Assembly (NCBI RefSeq): GCF_000725805.1 | Contig: NZ_JOFT01000013.1 | Span: 124,001-188,000, forward strand | Direction of reading: 5' to 3' | DNA from: Streptomyces xanthophaeus | GTDB taxonomy: Bacteria > Actinomycetota > Actinomycetes > Streptomycetales > Streptomycetaceae | DNA: 64,000 bases | In this document: positions 28,374 through 37,422 of the stretch, piece after piece | Numbering within the stretch: position 1 is the first letter of the stretch | How the letters are laid out: every line of letters begins with the position of its first letter | Position numbers and translations under genes: made by a program | The notes under the pieces: generated by a model | Told to the model about the DNA's origin: nothing | Database searches by the model: none | The model's input: the letters and a program-made list of their open reading frames with translations, nothing else

Positions 28374-29606
28374 GTGAGCAACATCGACTTCGAGGCGGTC
28401 TTCCACGCCCTGCCGGGCGCCGTCGCCCTGATGACCCCGGACCTGTTGTTCGCCGAAGCCAACGAGTCCTACTTGTCGCTCTCCGGCCGCACGCGCGAGC
28501 AGGTGATGGGCCGCTACCTGTTCGATGTCTTCCCCGACAACCCCGACGACCCCGCCGCGAGCGGCATGCGCAACCTGCACGCCTCCCTGCGCAGAGTCGC
28601 CTCCACCGGGGAAAGCGACACCATGGCACTGCAGCGCTACGACGTGGAGGACCCCGACCGGCCAGGGGTGTGGGAGGAGCGTTACTGGAGCCCCATCAAC
28701 GTCCCGGTGCCCGGTCCGGACGGCGCCGTGGCGCTGGTGCTCCACCGGGTGGAGGAGGTCACCGAACTCATCCGTGCCCGCGGCACCCGCAGCGGAGGTG
28801 ACGGTGCCCGCGTCCTGGAAGCAGAGCTCTACACCCGCGCCCGGGAACTCCAGGACCTCAACCAGCGCTTGCGCGACGCCCACGCCCGCGAACGCGAAAT
28901 CGCACTCCACCTCCAGCAGGCGATGCTGCCCGCCCCCGGCCCGCTCAGCCACCGCGCAGCAGTGCGCTACCGGCCCGCCACCGGCTCCCTCAACGTCTGC
29001 GGCGACTGGTACGACCTGATCGACCTGACCGACCTGCCCCACCGCGACCATACCGCCGTCGCCGTCGGCGACGTCGTCGGCCACGGACTGCAGGCCGCCG
29101 GCGTCATGGGCCAGCTCCGCAGCGCCCTGTCCGCCGCCTCCCGGGTAGCAGCCGGGCCCGCCCAGGCCCTTGAAGTCCTCGGCCTGTACGCCCGCCACGT
29201 CGACGGCGCGGAGTCCGCCACCGCCGTCTCGGTGTTCGTCGACTGGGCCGGCCACACCCTCACCTACAGCAGCGCCGGTCACCCGCCGCCCCTGCTCTGC
29301 CACCCGGACGGCACCATCACGTTCCTCGACCAGGCGACCGACCCCCCACTGGGAGCCCGCCCCGAACACGTACCCCGCCCCCAGAGCCAGGCCGCCTTCA
29401 CCAACGGCTCCACTCTCGTCCTCTATACCGACGGACTCATCGAGCGCCGCCACGAGGACATCGACACCGGCCTCCACCGGCTCGCCGACTCCCTCACCCG
29501 CCACCGCACCGCCGACCCCGACCAGCTCGCCGACGCCCTCCTGACCGACCTGATCCCACCCGCCGGCATCACCGACGACACCGCCCTGGTCATCCTCCGC
29601 CTCTGA
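28374..29606 (+). CDS. PAS domain - PP2C/SpoIIE-type serine phosphatase
   Basis: The 410-residue cytoplasmic signalling protein has an N-terminal PAS sensor (about 8-125; ALMTPDLLFAEANESYLSLSG), a helical linker (about 140-185; LQDLNQRLRDAHAREREIALHLQQAMLP) and a SpoIIE/RsbU phosphatase domain (about 195-408) with the metal motifs CGDWYDL, VGDVVGHG, SSAGHPPPLL, LVLYTDGLIE and DDTALVILRL. Such proteins usually act on anti-anti-sigma factors in Streptomyces stress networks. The GTG follows GGCAGGTGAAAA. It is intact although its neighbours on both sides are decayed. Confidence 0.9.
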   Translation: MSNIDFEAVFHALPGAVALMTPDLLFAEANESYLSLSGRTREQVMGRYLFDVFPDNPDDPAASGMRNLHASLRRVASTGESDTMALQRYDVEDPDRPGVWEERYWSPINVPVPGPDGAVALVLHRVEEVTELIRARGTRSGGDGARVLEAELYTRARELQDLNQRLRDAHAREREIALHLQQAMLPAPGPLSHRAAVRYRPATGSLNVCGDWYDLIDLTDLPHRDHTAVAVGDVVGHGLQAAGVMGQLRSALSAASRVAAGPAQALEVLGLYARHVDGAESATAVSVFVDWAGHTLTYSSAGHPPPLLCHPDGTITFLDQATDPPLGARPEHVPRPQSQAAFTNGSTLVLYTDGLIERRHEDIDTGLHRLADSLTRHRTADPDQLADALLTDLIPPAGITDDTALVILRL

Positions 29607-29689
29607 CCACACAGCAGCCAACAGAACCAGCACTCGTACCAGTCGGGCTCAGGGCGGGCAGTCCCGCAACGCGCATCACCTGGCCACCG

Positions 29690-30240
29690 ATCCGGTAGCC
29701 CGTAAACAGACGTATGAGGCGTTTGCGGTGGGCGATCTGGTCGTCAGGCTGCGGGACCACGGCACGGATCTTGCGCTTGCGGAGGTGTTCGCGGATCGCG
29801 CGGGACGAGTACCCCTCGTCGGCCAGCACGGTCGTGGGCCGGGTCCGGGGCCTGCCCTTCGGCCGGCCCACCCGGATGGCGGCCATGACCTGCGGGAAGG
29901 CGGGGGCGTCACCGGCCTGGCCGGGAGTGAGAACGAACGCGAGTGGCCGGCACCGGCCGTCGGCGGCGAGGTGGATCTCCGTGGTCAGTCCGCCGCGGGA
30001 CCGGCCGAGGGCATGGTGGAGCGGCCCGCCCGGCGGGGCCCCTACTGACGGGCCCCGGCGGCGTGCTGAGGGGCACGGACGATGGTGGAGTCCACCGAGA
30101 CGACCCGGTCAGGTCCTCTTCCGTGTCGGCCTGGGCGAGCAGGGCGGCGAAGACGCACTCCCACGCGCCGTCGACCGCCCACATCCGCAGCCGGCTGCGG
30201 GCGCCCTTCCATGAACCGGACCGCTCGCGCAAGTCCATCC
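29690..30240 (-). mobile_element. IS5-family transposase remnant
   Basis: Fragments in different frames give a DDE transposase. They read RSGSWKGARSRLRMWAVDG with FAALLAQADTEEDL (near 30110-30235), then VVSVDSTIVRAPQHAAGA (first Asp, near 30050), and finally VLADEGYSSRAIREHLRKR with AVVPQPDDQIAHRKR (near 29720-29840, second Asp). The N-terminus and the last 60 or so residues with the catalytic Glu are missing. Frameshifts separate the parts. No terminal inverted repeats are recognised. Confidence 0.75.
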
Positions 30241-30374
30241 AACTACTCGGCCCGACCGCGCAAGCAACACGGCCCGCTCACAGTCACTCACTGCCCGGCT
30301 CACCCCTGCCCGTCCGGGCTCCCAGCACGGACCGGCACCGCGGGTCCCGGGATATGGATCCGGCCATCGCTGAT

Positions 30375-30460
30375 CACCCAGACCCCGTAGTCCCTTCAGC
30401 TCTCCCCGCCACCCAGACCCCGTGGCCGCGCAGAGCAGCTCACCGATCACCCAGACCCCG
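30375..30460. repeat. Three copies of CACCCAGACCCCG
   Basis: The 13-mer occurs at 30375-30387, 30410-30422 and 30448-30460, spaced 35 and 38 bases apart; the first and third share a longer match (GATCACCCAGACCCCG). It lies between the IS remnant and a secreted-protein gene. It could be a regulator site set, scraps of a larger repeat, or remains of the IS-flanking region. Confidence 0.6.
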
Positions 30461-30540
30461 CGATCTCCCCCGTACCGATGCACGGCCCGACGGCTGCGGA
30501 TCTTCCGCTCCGGGCCGCGGCCATGCCCAGGGAGAATCCC

Positions 30541-31020
30541 ATGCCCCTTCACACCCAGCTCCGCACCGCCGCGATCGGCGCCTGTACGGCGGCACTGCTC
30601 GCCGGTTCCGGCCTGCTCGCACTCCCCGTCCAGGCCCAGGGCCAGCAGCCTGCAGCCGCCGCCAGCGCGCGGACGGGGCGGGCGGAAATGCAGGTCGCCA
30701 GCTTCTTCCAGGAGTACGAATTCGCCACGGAAGGTAAGCAAGGCGAAGGCAAGAGCAACCTCCAGCTCCGCGAGGAATTCCTCACCACCGAACTCGACGA
30801 AGCGCTCACCGTCTGGGGCTCCGAGCACCAGGCGGACCCGGTCTTCCGCGAGCAAGAGATGCCCAAGTCCTACTCGACAGCGGAAGGCGCGAGCACCGCG
30901 ACCCACACCAGGATCATCCTCACCGAGAACTGGGCAGACGGCACCAGCCAGCAGGTCTGGTACCAGGTCCGGCTCTCCGACCTGCTCATCGACGGCCTGA
31001 CCGACGCCCCGGCCGAGTAG
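30541..31020 (+). CDS. Secreted protein of unknown function
   Basis: The 159-residue protein has a Sec signal peptide (Arg-containing n-region, hydrophobic stretch GACTAALLAGSGLLALP, cleavage near AQGQQPAAAASA, about residue 33-45). The mature part is mixed alpha/beta with no Cys and no recognised family (ASFFQEYEFATEGK, LREEFLTTELDEAL, ILTENWADGTSQQVWYQVRL). The CAGGGAGAATCCC ribosome site sets the ATG at 30541. The three 13-mer repeats lie just upstream. Confidence 0.75.
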   Translation: MPLHTQLRTAAIGACTAALLAGSGLLALPVQAQGQQPAAAASARTGRAEMQVASFFQEYEFATEGKQGEGKSNLQLREEFLTTELDEALTVWGSEHQADPVFREQEMPKSYSTAEGASTATHTRIILTENWADGTSQQVWYQVRLSDLLIDGLTDAPAE

Positions 31021-31126
31021 TCCGCCTCCGGGCCACCGCGACCGGCGCGTGGCTCGAATCGGCCCTCGGCAACGGGGAAGGCCACCAGCACGAGGGCGGG
31101 CCGCACTCGTTAACGACAAGTCGAAC

Positions 31127-31489
31127 TCAGCCGGAGCTGAGAAGGAACCTCACCGAGCGGAAGTGGTACTCGTTCCCCCGCGTGTCACCCGGGTGGAGCA
31201 GGACCTCCTTGCCGTCCTCACCAGGGTCCTCACATGCGGCGTCGAGGAACATCGCCGCATCCGCATTGCTGCGGTTCTCGGGCGCGTAGGCGTCTACGTA
31301 CGCTCCGTCCACCTTGGGGACCGCGTAGCACTCGTTGAGGTTCGGGAACTGAATCTGCCACTCGGTGGGATCGGCCACGTCGCCGTACTTGAAGTCGAGA
31401 GACCCGGTGGCCGCCGATGCGGAGCCGGGCATGGCGACGATGAGTACGGCCGCACCGAGAGCGGCAGCCAGGGCATTGCGAAGACGCAC
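31127..31489 (-). CDS. Small secreted protein of unknown function
   Basis: The 120-residue protein has a clear signal peptide (RLRNALAAALGAAVLIVAMP, cleavage near GSASA|A, about residue 25). Two Cys in the mature part (NECYAVPK and AACEDPG) could form a disulfide. It ends HFRSVRFLLSSG. The GTG at 31489 is preferred over an upstream ATG because the signal peptide starts there. It resembles generic small exported Streptomyces proteins; no family name is justified. Confidence 0.7.
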   Translation of the reverse strand: MRLRNALAAALGAAVLIVAMPGSASAATGSLDFKYGDVADPTEWQIQFPNLNECYAVPKVDGAYVDAYAPENRSNADAAMFLDAACEDPGEDGKEVLLHPGDTRGNEYHFRSVRFLLSSG

Positions 31490-31825
31490 GGTTTCAGATC
31501 CTTTGGATTCGGGAGCCCCGAACCTCTGCCTTTGCTCAGGTGAGCAACGTGCTTGGGGGCCTGAGTAAGAGTTCCCGGTCACGCCGCAGAAGTAGCACCC
31601 ATAGGGGGCGAATCACCCTATGGACGGACGAAGAACCGTTCACTCTTAGCCCGTTCGGACAGCGCTCCCGCAGCCGAAGGCAAGTTCCCTTTAGTCAAAG
31701 GTCCATTGACCAGGCCGCTGCTCCGGACCACCACGGGCCGGAGCAGCGACAGGCCTGCCGTCAGAGCCCCCGCACGAACTCCGCGAAGGCGGCCGGGCTC
31801 ACGGTGAAGGCGTGCAGCTAGCTGG
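31490..31825. other. Gene-free stretch, nothing recognised
   Basis: About 330 bases upstream of the small secreted-protein gene and before the second IS remnant. It must hold the promoter of the leftward gene, but no clear -35/-10 pair, repeat or hairpin stands out. Confidence 0.4.
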
Positions 31826-32195
31826 GGGTTCTTGGAGTCCCGCACGGCGATCCGGTGCAGCTGCACGGCGACCTCGACGCAATCGCCATCGGTGCGCCCA
31901 CATCTGGCGGGAGTCGGACCTGCCGGCCGCGGCGGCCGGGACGACGGTCATCGCGGACGGCGCCTACCTGGGCACCGGCCTGATCGTCCCGCACCGCAGA
32001 AGGCCGGGACGGCCCCTCCTGCGCGGCCAGGAGGAGGACAACGCCGAACACCGACGCGTTCGTGCCCGCGTCGAGCACACCTTCACCCGCATGAAGAACT
32101 GGAAGATCCTCCGCGACTGCCGCCAGAAAGGAGACGGCCTCCACCACGCCGTCCAGGCCGTCGCCGCCATGCACAACCTCGCCATGGCCGAATGA
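31826..32195 (+). mobile_element. Second IS5-like transposase remnant (3' part)
   Basis: The C-terminal half of a transposase is readable: IWRESDLPAAAAGTTVIADGAYLGTGLIVPHRR (Asp in ADGAY), then EHRRVRARVEHTFTRMKNWKILRDCR (catalytic Glu in RVEH) and AVQAVAAMHNLAMAE. It ends in a normal stop. The 5' half is missing. The sequence is of a different IS5 subgroup (GTVVIADGAY type) from the remnant at 29690-30240, so two separate insertions occurred. Confidence 0.75.
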
Positions 32196-32267
32196 ACCAG
32201 CAGGTCAGCCAGCCGCGCAGCCCTGCCCGCGACGGACCTTCTGCAACAACCTCTAGACAACTGAGAC

Positions 32268-32615
32268 AAGCCCGGGTTCACCGACGAGCACACCGGACGT
32301 CGCAGGCTCTGCCTCAACCTCGGCCCCGGAACGCGGTACATCATCCTGGGTGGAATCGACGCCCAGGCGGCCTGCCGAGCCGTCCACCCCGACGACCACG
32401 TCCACCGCTACCCACACTCCCAGGGCTACCGCGACTACGTCGCCAGTGGCCGCCCCATCGGCACCATCCGAATACGCCTAGCCCCCGGCGAGGGCTACAT
32501 GGCTCCCACTGAATACCTGCTGCACGACGGTTCCACGGAGGCCCAAGACCGGCCCTCGGCAGCCGCGTTCTGGCTCGGGCATTGGCCGCGCGGCATCCCG
32601 CCCTCCCTCATCTGA
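32268..32615 (+). pseudogene. 5'-truncated conserved gene adjoining the IS remnant
   Basis: A continuous frame without an early start codon reads FTDEHTGRRRLCLNLGPGTRYIILG, then CRAVHPDDHVHRYPHSQGYRDY and YLLHDGSTEAQDRPSAAAFWLGHWPRGIPPSLI, followed by TGA. The composition and regularity suggest real coding sequence. The first start codon is an ATG deep inside (MAPTEYLL). The 5' end was probably removed by the IS event next to it. I do not recognise the family. Confidence 0.55.
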
Positions 32616-32767
32616 CCCGTCACGACGATCCCCCCTTCTCCACCACCTGCAGAAGGCAGCGTCAGATGCCAGCGCAGTCACCACGGCGACCGGTGCGGTC
32701 ATATGCCCGATGAAGGTGCAGTCGGCGCGTAACGGGGGATAACCAAGGTGAGACGGAGGGTGCACTG

Positions 32768-33650
32768 ATGAAAGAGAAGCCCCTGAAGCAGCTCCCCGAA
32801 GAGCCGCGCCGCCACATCGAGGTCACCGGAGACGAACTCGTCGAGGCGAAGCGTCGAAGACAGCTCGTGGCCAACGCACTTGAACGCGCGTTCCCCGGTT
32901 CCACCATCTACTTCAACGGGAGCGTTGCCCACGGTGACGCCAATACACCGCTGACCGATGTGGACCTGGGCGCAAAGCTCAGCCCGCTCTACGCCGAGGG
33001 GTTCGGCCCTGACGGAAGCGACGCGCTGCCCCTGATGGAGCGCGCCCGAGACGCGATCCGGGAGGGATCTCGCCGACGCGTTCCCGAAGCTGAGCCGTGG
33101 AAGTGGCCGGGCGTCGGCGAGCCGTGCTCGTCAGGTTCGGCGACCCGGTGACGGCAGGCCAACCGGATTTCACAGCCGACGCCATGACGGCGATCCCGCA
33201 CCCCTCCGGCGAGGGTCTTTACATCCCGAACATGGACATCGCCGATGAGTGGGACCGCGCCGACCCAATCGCGCACACCGAGATGGTCCTGGAGGTCATC
33301 GACAAGACGGAGAATACGTTCGCTCGGGCGGTCCGGCTGCTGAAGCATTGGAACTGCACTCACAGCAAGCCGCTTTGTTCCTGGAACATCAAGGCGCTCG
33401 CGTTGGAGTCCATCACCACGCCTATGCCGCTGATCGATGCTCTCCAGACCTTCTTCGCGCACGCGGCACGGGAGTTCAAGTCCGGACAGACACAGGACCC
33501 CTCCGGGGTCGCCGGCCCCTATCCCCCTCAACCTGCCGATCAGCGAAGTCCGCAAACGCCTGGACACGGCCCGGGATTACATCGACCTCGCAATCCAACA
33601 CGAAGCAGAGGGCCGTCCAGTCAGTGCGCAGCACGCACTCAGCCGGGTCA
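32768..33650 (+). pseudogene. CD-NTase-like (SMODS-type) nucleotidyltransferase, three frameshifts
   Basis: Read through three single-base insertions (near 33064, 33096 and 33520), the locus gives a nucleotidyltransferase. It has IYFNGSVAHGDANTPLTDVDLG (GS ... DxD catalytic motif), AVLVRFGDPV, a third acidic position in PDFTADAMTA, then FARAVRLLKHWNCTHSKPLCSWNIKALAL and PLNLPISEVRKRLDTARDYIDLAI. Enzymes with this layout make cyclic oligonucleotide signals in CBASS anti-phage systems. The ATG at 32768 has GGAGGG upstream. The 3' end runs in frame into the E2-like remnant without its own stop, so a deletion also removed the gene junction. Confidence 0.7.
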
Positions 33651-33654
33651 AGCC

Positions 33655-33882
33655 CGGCGCGACATCGAAGCACCGCTACAGCACGGACGGCGCCTTGTGT
33701 CTCTGGTATCCGTACGATCCTGAGGAGTGCCGGTGGACGAGCCCGAAGGGCCTCCTCCACCTGCTCGAGATCGTCCGGACGCACCTGTTCCTGGAACACT
33801 ACTGGCGCCTCACCGACGGAGAGAACGGCGGCGAATGGCTCGTCGAGGACGCACCACACGGTCTGCCGGGGAACAGCGGGTG
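33655..33882 (+). pseudogene. E2-like CBASS-associated protein remnant
   Basis: The frame continues from the nucleotidyltransferase into HRYSTDGALCLWYPYDPEECRWT and LLHLLEIVRTHLFLEHYWRLTDGENGGEWL. This matches the remembered E2-like fold found beside CD-NTases in short type II CBASS (H-x-DGSLCLYYP ... W ... EW ... WL.TGEWLG). The Cys of LCLWYP corresponds to the expected active Cys. The N-terminal half is missing. Assignment is by pattern only. Confidence 0.55.
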
Positions 33883-34466
33883 GGTACCGGCTTCGTCATC
33901 TCGACCGCGGCGCAGGCGAGCGGCTGGACGTGGGCCCAGACGACCGCCCTGATCGTTCCCGTCATCGCGCTGGTCGGCGTCTACGTCACGTACTCGTTGA
34001 ATCAGCGTGCGCTGCGACGCGAGCGGCGTTCCAAGGCGTTCGCGGAAGCACTGACGGCAGTCGAGGAGTATCTGGAGATGCCGTACCGCATCCGCCGGCG
34101 GCCGTCTTCTGCGGACATCCGCCGGGGGCTGACCGACGAGGCCATCTCCCTTCTCGCCCGCATGGCCTTCCACCACGCTTGGCTCCAGATCGAAGCTCGA
34201 CGGTTGCCGAACCCTACGCCGCACTCGTGGCAGCCGCGCGCTCCGAGGCCGGCGTCCACATGAGCGGGACCTGGCAGCAGCCCCCGATCGACACCGACAG
34301 CGGCATGAACCTCGGCGCCGCCTATCCCCGGGACCGCTCGAGCGCCGCACGCACCGTCTGCATCCACGCCTGCGACGAAACCTCTGACGACTACGCTCCG
34401 TCCAACCTGACGCAACGAGCCCGAGGACCTCATCCCCGGCGCCGTCGCGACCATCGGAAGCCATGA
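33880..34466 (+). pseudogene. Single-pass membrane protein of the decayed CBASS-like locus, frameshifted
   Basis: A GTG at 33880 opens a frame with one membrane helix (WAQTTALIVPVIALVGVYVTY), then a charged cytoplasmic part (LNQRALRRERRSKAFAEALTAVEEYLEMPYRIRRRPS, then ARMAFHHAWLQIE). Near 34200 the frame shifts, and the continuation (TVAEPYAALVAAARSEAGVHMSG, then GAAYPRDRSSAARTVC) lies in another frame to about 34466. A membrane protein as third gene would suit a CBASS effector (inference). Confidence 0.55.
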
Positions 34467-34678
34467 CCTGATCTGACGAACCATCACCAAAGTCAGCATG
34501 GGGTCAGCATTGATCCTGGCAAAGCTGACCTCAGCTGGTCATACCTGGGAAACGCCGAGGGCCCGGAGAGGGCCTCCCGGAGCCTCCCGTCGCTCGCCCC
34601 GCCGGGATGATCTCCGCCAGGGATACGCCCCCTCCCGGGCCGAGCTCGACCGATCGACCTACTTCACAAAAGTGCAGG

Positions 34679-35644
34679 TCAGCGCACCCGTCCGCGCGCC
34701 TTCAGGGGCACCGGCGGGAGTTGCGGAGCGGGGATCGGGGGGCCGTCGTAGCCCTTTACCTCGCCGTAGCGGGTGCCTTCCATCCAGTCCTTGCGGAACT
34801 GGACGATCTCCTCGTTGCTCCGGCCGATCCAGTTCCAGAACATGACGATCTCCTCCTCGAACGGTTCGCCGCCCAGGAGCATCAGGCCTGCGTCCGAGCT
34901 TGCCCGCAAGGGGAGTTCCGTGCGGCCGCAGCCGAGGTAGAGCATCGAACCCGGGAGGACCGGGACGCCGTCCACGTGGGCCTCGCCCGACATCGACAGG
35001 ACCGCGTATTCGAAGTCCGGGTCGAGCGGGAGCCGGGTCTCGGTGCCCGCCGCGAGGGTCAGGTCCGCGCCGACGATCGGGCTGTACGCCGTACCGGGCG
35101 AGGTCGCCCCGTCCAGGGAGCCCAGGATGACCGTCGCCGTCAGCCCCGGGGCCGTGACCTGCGGGAGCTCGGCGTGGTGCTGGAAGTGCGGAGCCACGTC
35201 CCGGTGGGCGTCGGGCAGGGCCACCCACAGCTGGGCCCCGTGCAGCAGGCGCGCGTGCGGGCGCGGGCTCTCCTCGGAGTGGCTGATTCCGCGGCCGGAG
35301 GTCATCAGGCCCAGCTCGCGGGGCCTGATCGTCTCCAGGCTGCCGACGCTGTCGCGGTGCAGGACCTCGCCCTCGTGCAGCCAGCTCACCGTCTGGAGCC
35401 CGGAGTGCGGATGCGGGGCGACCTGCATGCCCGGCTCGTCGGCGATGTCGTCGGGGCCGTAGTGGTCCACGAAGCACCAGGCGCCCACCATGCGGCGGCC
35501 CAGGTTCGGCAGGAGTCGGCGGACCTCGGTGGATTCCCCGAGCTTGACGGTGCGCGGGCTCAGGAGCTCGCGCACCGGTTCGGCCACGACGAATCCGCGG
35601 CCGCCGCAGGCGGAGAGAGCGGGCTGGCGATCGAGATTGCTCAT
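34679..35644 (-). CDS. Pirin family protein
   Basis: The 321-residue bicupin of the pirin family has the N-terminal metal-binding pattern FVDHYGPDD..., APHPHSGLQTVSWLHEGEVLHRDS (His ligands near 80-100), the GRGISHSEES motif near 120 and a C-terminal pirin domain with PFEEEIVMFWNWIGRSNEEI. Pirins act as quercetinases or regulators of metabolism; the Streptomyces member interacts with acyl-CoA dehydrogenase in oxidative-stress tuning (literature, from memory). The ATG is the only good start. It is the first intact core-type gene right of the decayed region. Confidence 0.9.
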   Translation of the reverse strand: MSNLDRQPALSACGGRGFVVAEPVRELLSPRTVKLGESTEVRRLLPNLGRRMVGAWCFVDHYGPDDIADEPGMQVAPHPHSGLQTVSWLHEGEVLHRDSVGSLETIRPRELGLMTSGRGISHSEESPRPHARLLHGAQLWVALPDAHRDVAPHFQHHAELPQVTAPGLTATVILGSLDGATSPGTAYSPIVGADLTLAAGTETRLPLDPDFEYAVLSMSGEAHVDGVPVLPGSMLYLGCGRTELPLRASSDAGLMLLGGEPFEEEIVMFWNWIGRSNEEIVQFRKDWMEGTRYGEVKGYDGPPIPAPQLPPVPLKARGRVR

Positions 35645-35750
35645 GCGGACAACCTAGTCCTGCCGCGGCAGCCGCGTGAGGCGGAATGTTCCGCCTCAGA
35701 AGCGTGTTGGAGCCACCGGAACACAGCACCCGGACGGCGGAAGGAACGCG

Positions 35751-36101
35751 ATGGACACGGCGACGGCGTACTTCGGGCACGGGACGCCCGCCGAGCGGTG
35801 GGAACGTGCCCAGCTCTTCTTCGAGGCGAAGGAGTACGCGACGGCCGCCCGCATCCTGGACCCGCTCGCGGGCGAAGCCCCGGAGCAGCTGGCGCCCCGG
35901 CTGCTGCTGGCCCGCGCCTACTACCACTCGGCGCAGCTCACAAGGGCGGAGCGCGAGCTGCGCGCCATCCTGGAGCGCTGGCCGGTGGAGGACTACGCGC
36001 AGCTGATGCTCGGCCGGACCCTGGAGCGCAGCGGCCGGGCGGACGAGGCGCGCCCGTTCCTGCGGGTCGCCGCGGCGATGGCCGGGGAGTTCCCCGAGTA
36101 G
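35751..36101 (+). CDS. Tetratricopeptide-repeat protein
   Basis: The 116-residue protein is built of TPR-like helix pairs (ERWERAQLFFEAKEYATAARILDPL, LLLARAYYHSAQLTRAERELRAIL, AQLMLGRTLERSGRADEARPFLRV), about three repeats, and is probably an adaptor. The ATG at 35751 follows GGAAGGAACGCG; an upstream in-frame start lies in the pirin promoter region. It is divergent from the pirin gene. Confidence 0.88.
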   Translation: MDTATAYFGHGTPAERWERAQLFFEAKEYATAARILDPLAGEAPEQLAPRLLLARAYYHSAQLTRAERELRAILERWPVEDYAQLMLGRTLERSGRADEARPFLRVAAAMAGEFPE

Positions 36102-36191
36102 GTCCCGGGGTGCGCCCGGCGATCGACCTGAGCGCGGCTCGGCCCCGCCCATGCGGGGTCGGGCCGCCGCCTCGGTTAGCCTGGGGCCACG

Positions 36192-37394
36192 ATGAACCGT
36201 CTGACCACGCCTTACGGCTCCTACGAGCTCACCCGCTTCCCCGAGGACCCGCGCGACCGGCTCCGCGCCTGGGACGCCGCCGACGAGTACCTCCTGCGCC
36301 ACCTCGAATCCGGTACCGGGGAGCGTGGTCCGGTGGACCTCGCGGCGGCCGGCCAGATCACCGTGCTCGGGGACCGGTGGGGGGCGCTGACGACGGCGCT
36401 CGCCGCCTTCCGGCCGACGCAGATCACCGACTCCTCCCTGGCCCGCTCCGCCACCGCGGCGAACCTGGACCGGGCCGGGATCGGGACGTCCAAGGCCACG
36501 GTGACCCTGCTGACCTCGCAGGACCCGCCGCCCGAGCGGATCGACGTCCTGCTGGTCCGCGTACCGAAGAGCCTGGCGCTGCTGGAGGACCAGCTGTACC
36601 GGCTGGCGCCGCACGTGCACGCGGGCACGGTCGTCATCGGTACCGGCATGGTCAAGGAGATCCACACCTCCACGCTGCGCCTCTTCGAGAAGATCCTCGG
36701 GCCGACGAAGACCTCCCTCGCGGACAAGAAGGCCCGGCTGATCTTCTGCACCCCCGGTGCTCCGGGCGCGGTCCGCCCCACGGGTGCCGGGCCCTGGCCC
36801 GTGACGTACACGGTGGACGAGGACGGGGGCTCGGGTGCCGGGCTGACCGTCGTCAACCACGCCGGGATCTTCTGCGCGGACCGCCTCGACGTCGGCACCC
36901 GGTTCTTCCTGCAGAACATCCCGACCAACACCGACGGCGCCCGGGTCGTGGACCTCGGCTGCGGCAACGGTGTCGTCGGTACGGCGGTCGCGGTCGCCGA
37001 CCCGGACGCCGAGGTCGTCTTCACCGACGAGTCCTACCAGGCGGTCGCCTCCGCTCGGGCGACGTACAAGGCGAACGTGCGCGAGGGCCGGCGGACCGCC
37101 GAGTTCCATGTCGGCGACGGGGTGGCCATGCTGGATCCCGGTTCGGTGGACCTGGTGCTGTGCAACCCGCCGTTCCACTCCCACCAGGCCACGACCGACG
37201 CGACGGCGCTGCGGATGTTCGCCCAGTCGCGCAAGGTGCTGCGGCCCGGCGGCGAGCTGTGGGTGGTCGCCAACCGGCACATGGGCTACCACACGCACCT
37301 GCGGCGGCTCTTCGGCAACAGTGAAGTCACCGCCAGCGAGCCGAAGTTCGTGGTCCTGCGCGCGGTCAAGCAGGAGCGTCCGCGCCCTATGTGA
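36192..37394 (+). CDS. RlmG/RsmC-type class I SAM-dependent rRNA methyltransferase
   Basis: The 400-residue protein has two halves as in RsmC/RlmG: an N-terminal degenerate methyltransferase-like domain (about 1-195) and a C-terminal catalytic domain with the SAM motif VVDLGCGNGVVG near residue 250 and the N2-guanine methyltransferase motif LCNPPFHSH near 320. It probably methylates a guanine of ribosomal RNA; which one is not certain. A TAGCCT -10 box ends about 9 bases before the ATG, so the leader is very short or absent. Confidence 0.87.
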   Translation: MNRLTTPYGSYELTRFPEDPRDRLRAWDAADEYLLRHLESGTGERGPVDLAAAGQITVLGDRWGALTTALAAFRPTQITDSSLARSATAANLDRAGIGTSKATVTLLTSQDPPPERIDVLLVRVPKSLALLEDQLYRLAPHVHAGTVVIGTGMVKEIHTSTLRLFEKILGPTKTSLADKKARLIFCTPGAPGAVRPTGAGPWPVTYTVDEDGGSGAGLTVVNHAGIFCADRLDVGTRFFLQNIPTNTDGARVVDLGCGNGVVGTAVAVADPDAEVVFTDESYQAVASARATYKANVREGRRTAEFHVGDGVAMLDPGSVDLVLCNPPFHSHQATTDATALRMFAQSRKVLRPGGELWVVANRHMGYHTHLRRLFGNSEVTASEPKFVVLRAVKQERPRPM

Positions 37395-37409
37395 CCTGCC
37401 GGTACGTCC

Positions 37410-37415
37410 TACACT
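37410..37415 (+). promoter_or_regulatory. -10 box (TACACT) of a leaderless MerR-type gene
   Basis: TACACT ends 7 bases before the GTG start at 37423, the usual distance from -10 box to transcription start. The mRNA should therefore begin at or within a base of the start codon. No ribosome site exists upstream of the GTG. Confidence 0.65.
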
Positions 37416-37422
37416 CTGCCGC

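Noticed and set aside
30375..30460. The three 13-mers as a CRISPR array.
   Set aside because: The repeats are too short, only three, and no cas genes are present.
29690..32195. A composite transposon formed by the two IS remnants.
   Set aside because: The remnants belong to different subgroups, are both incomplete and show no terminal inverted repeats or target duplications.
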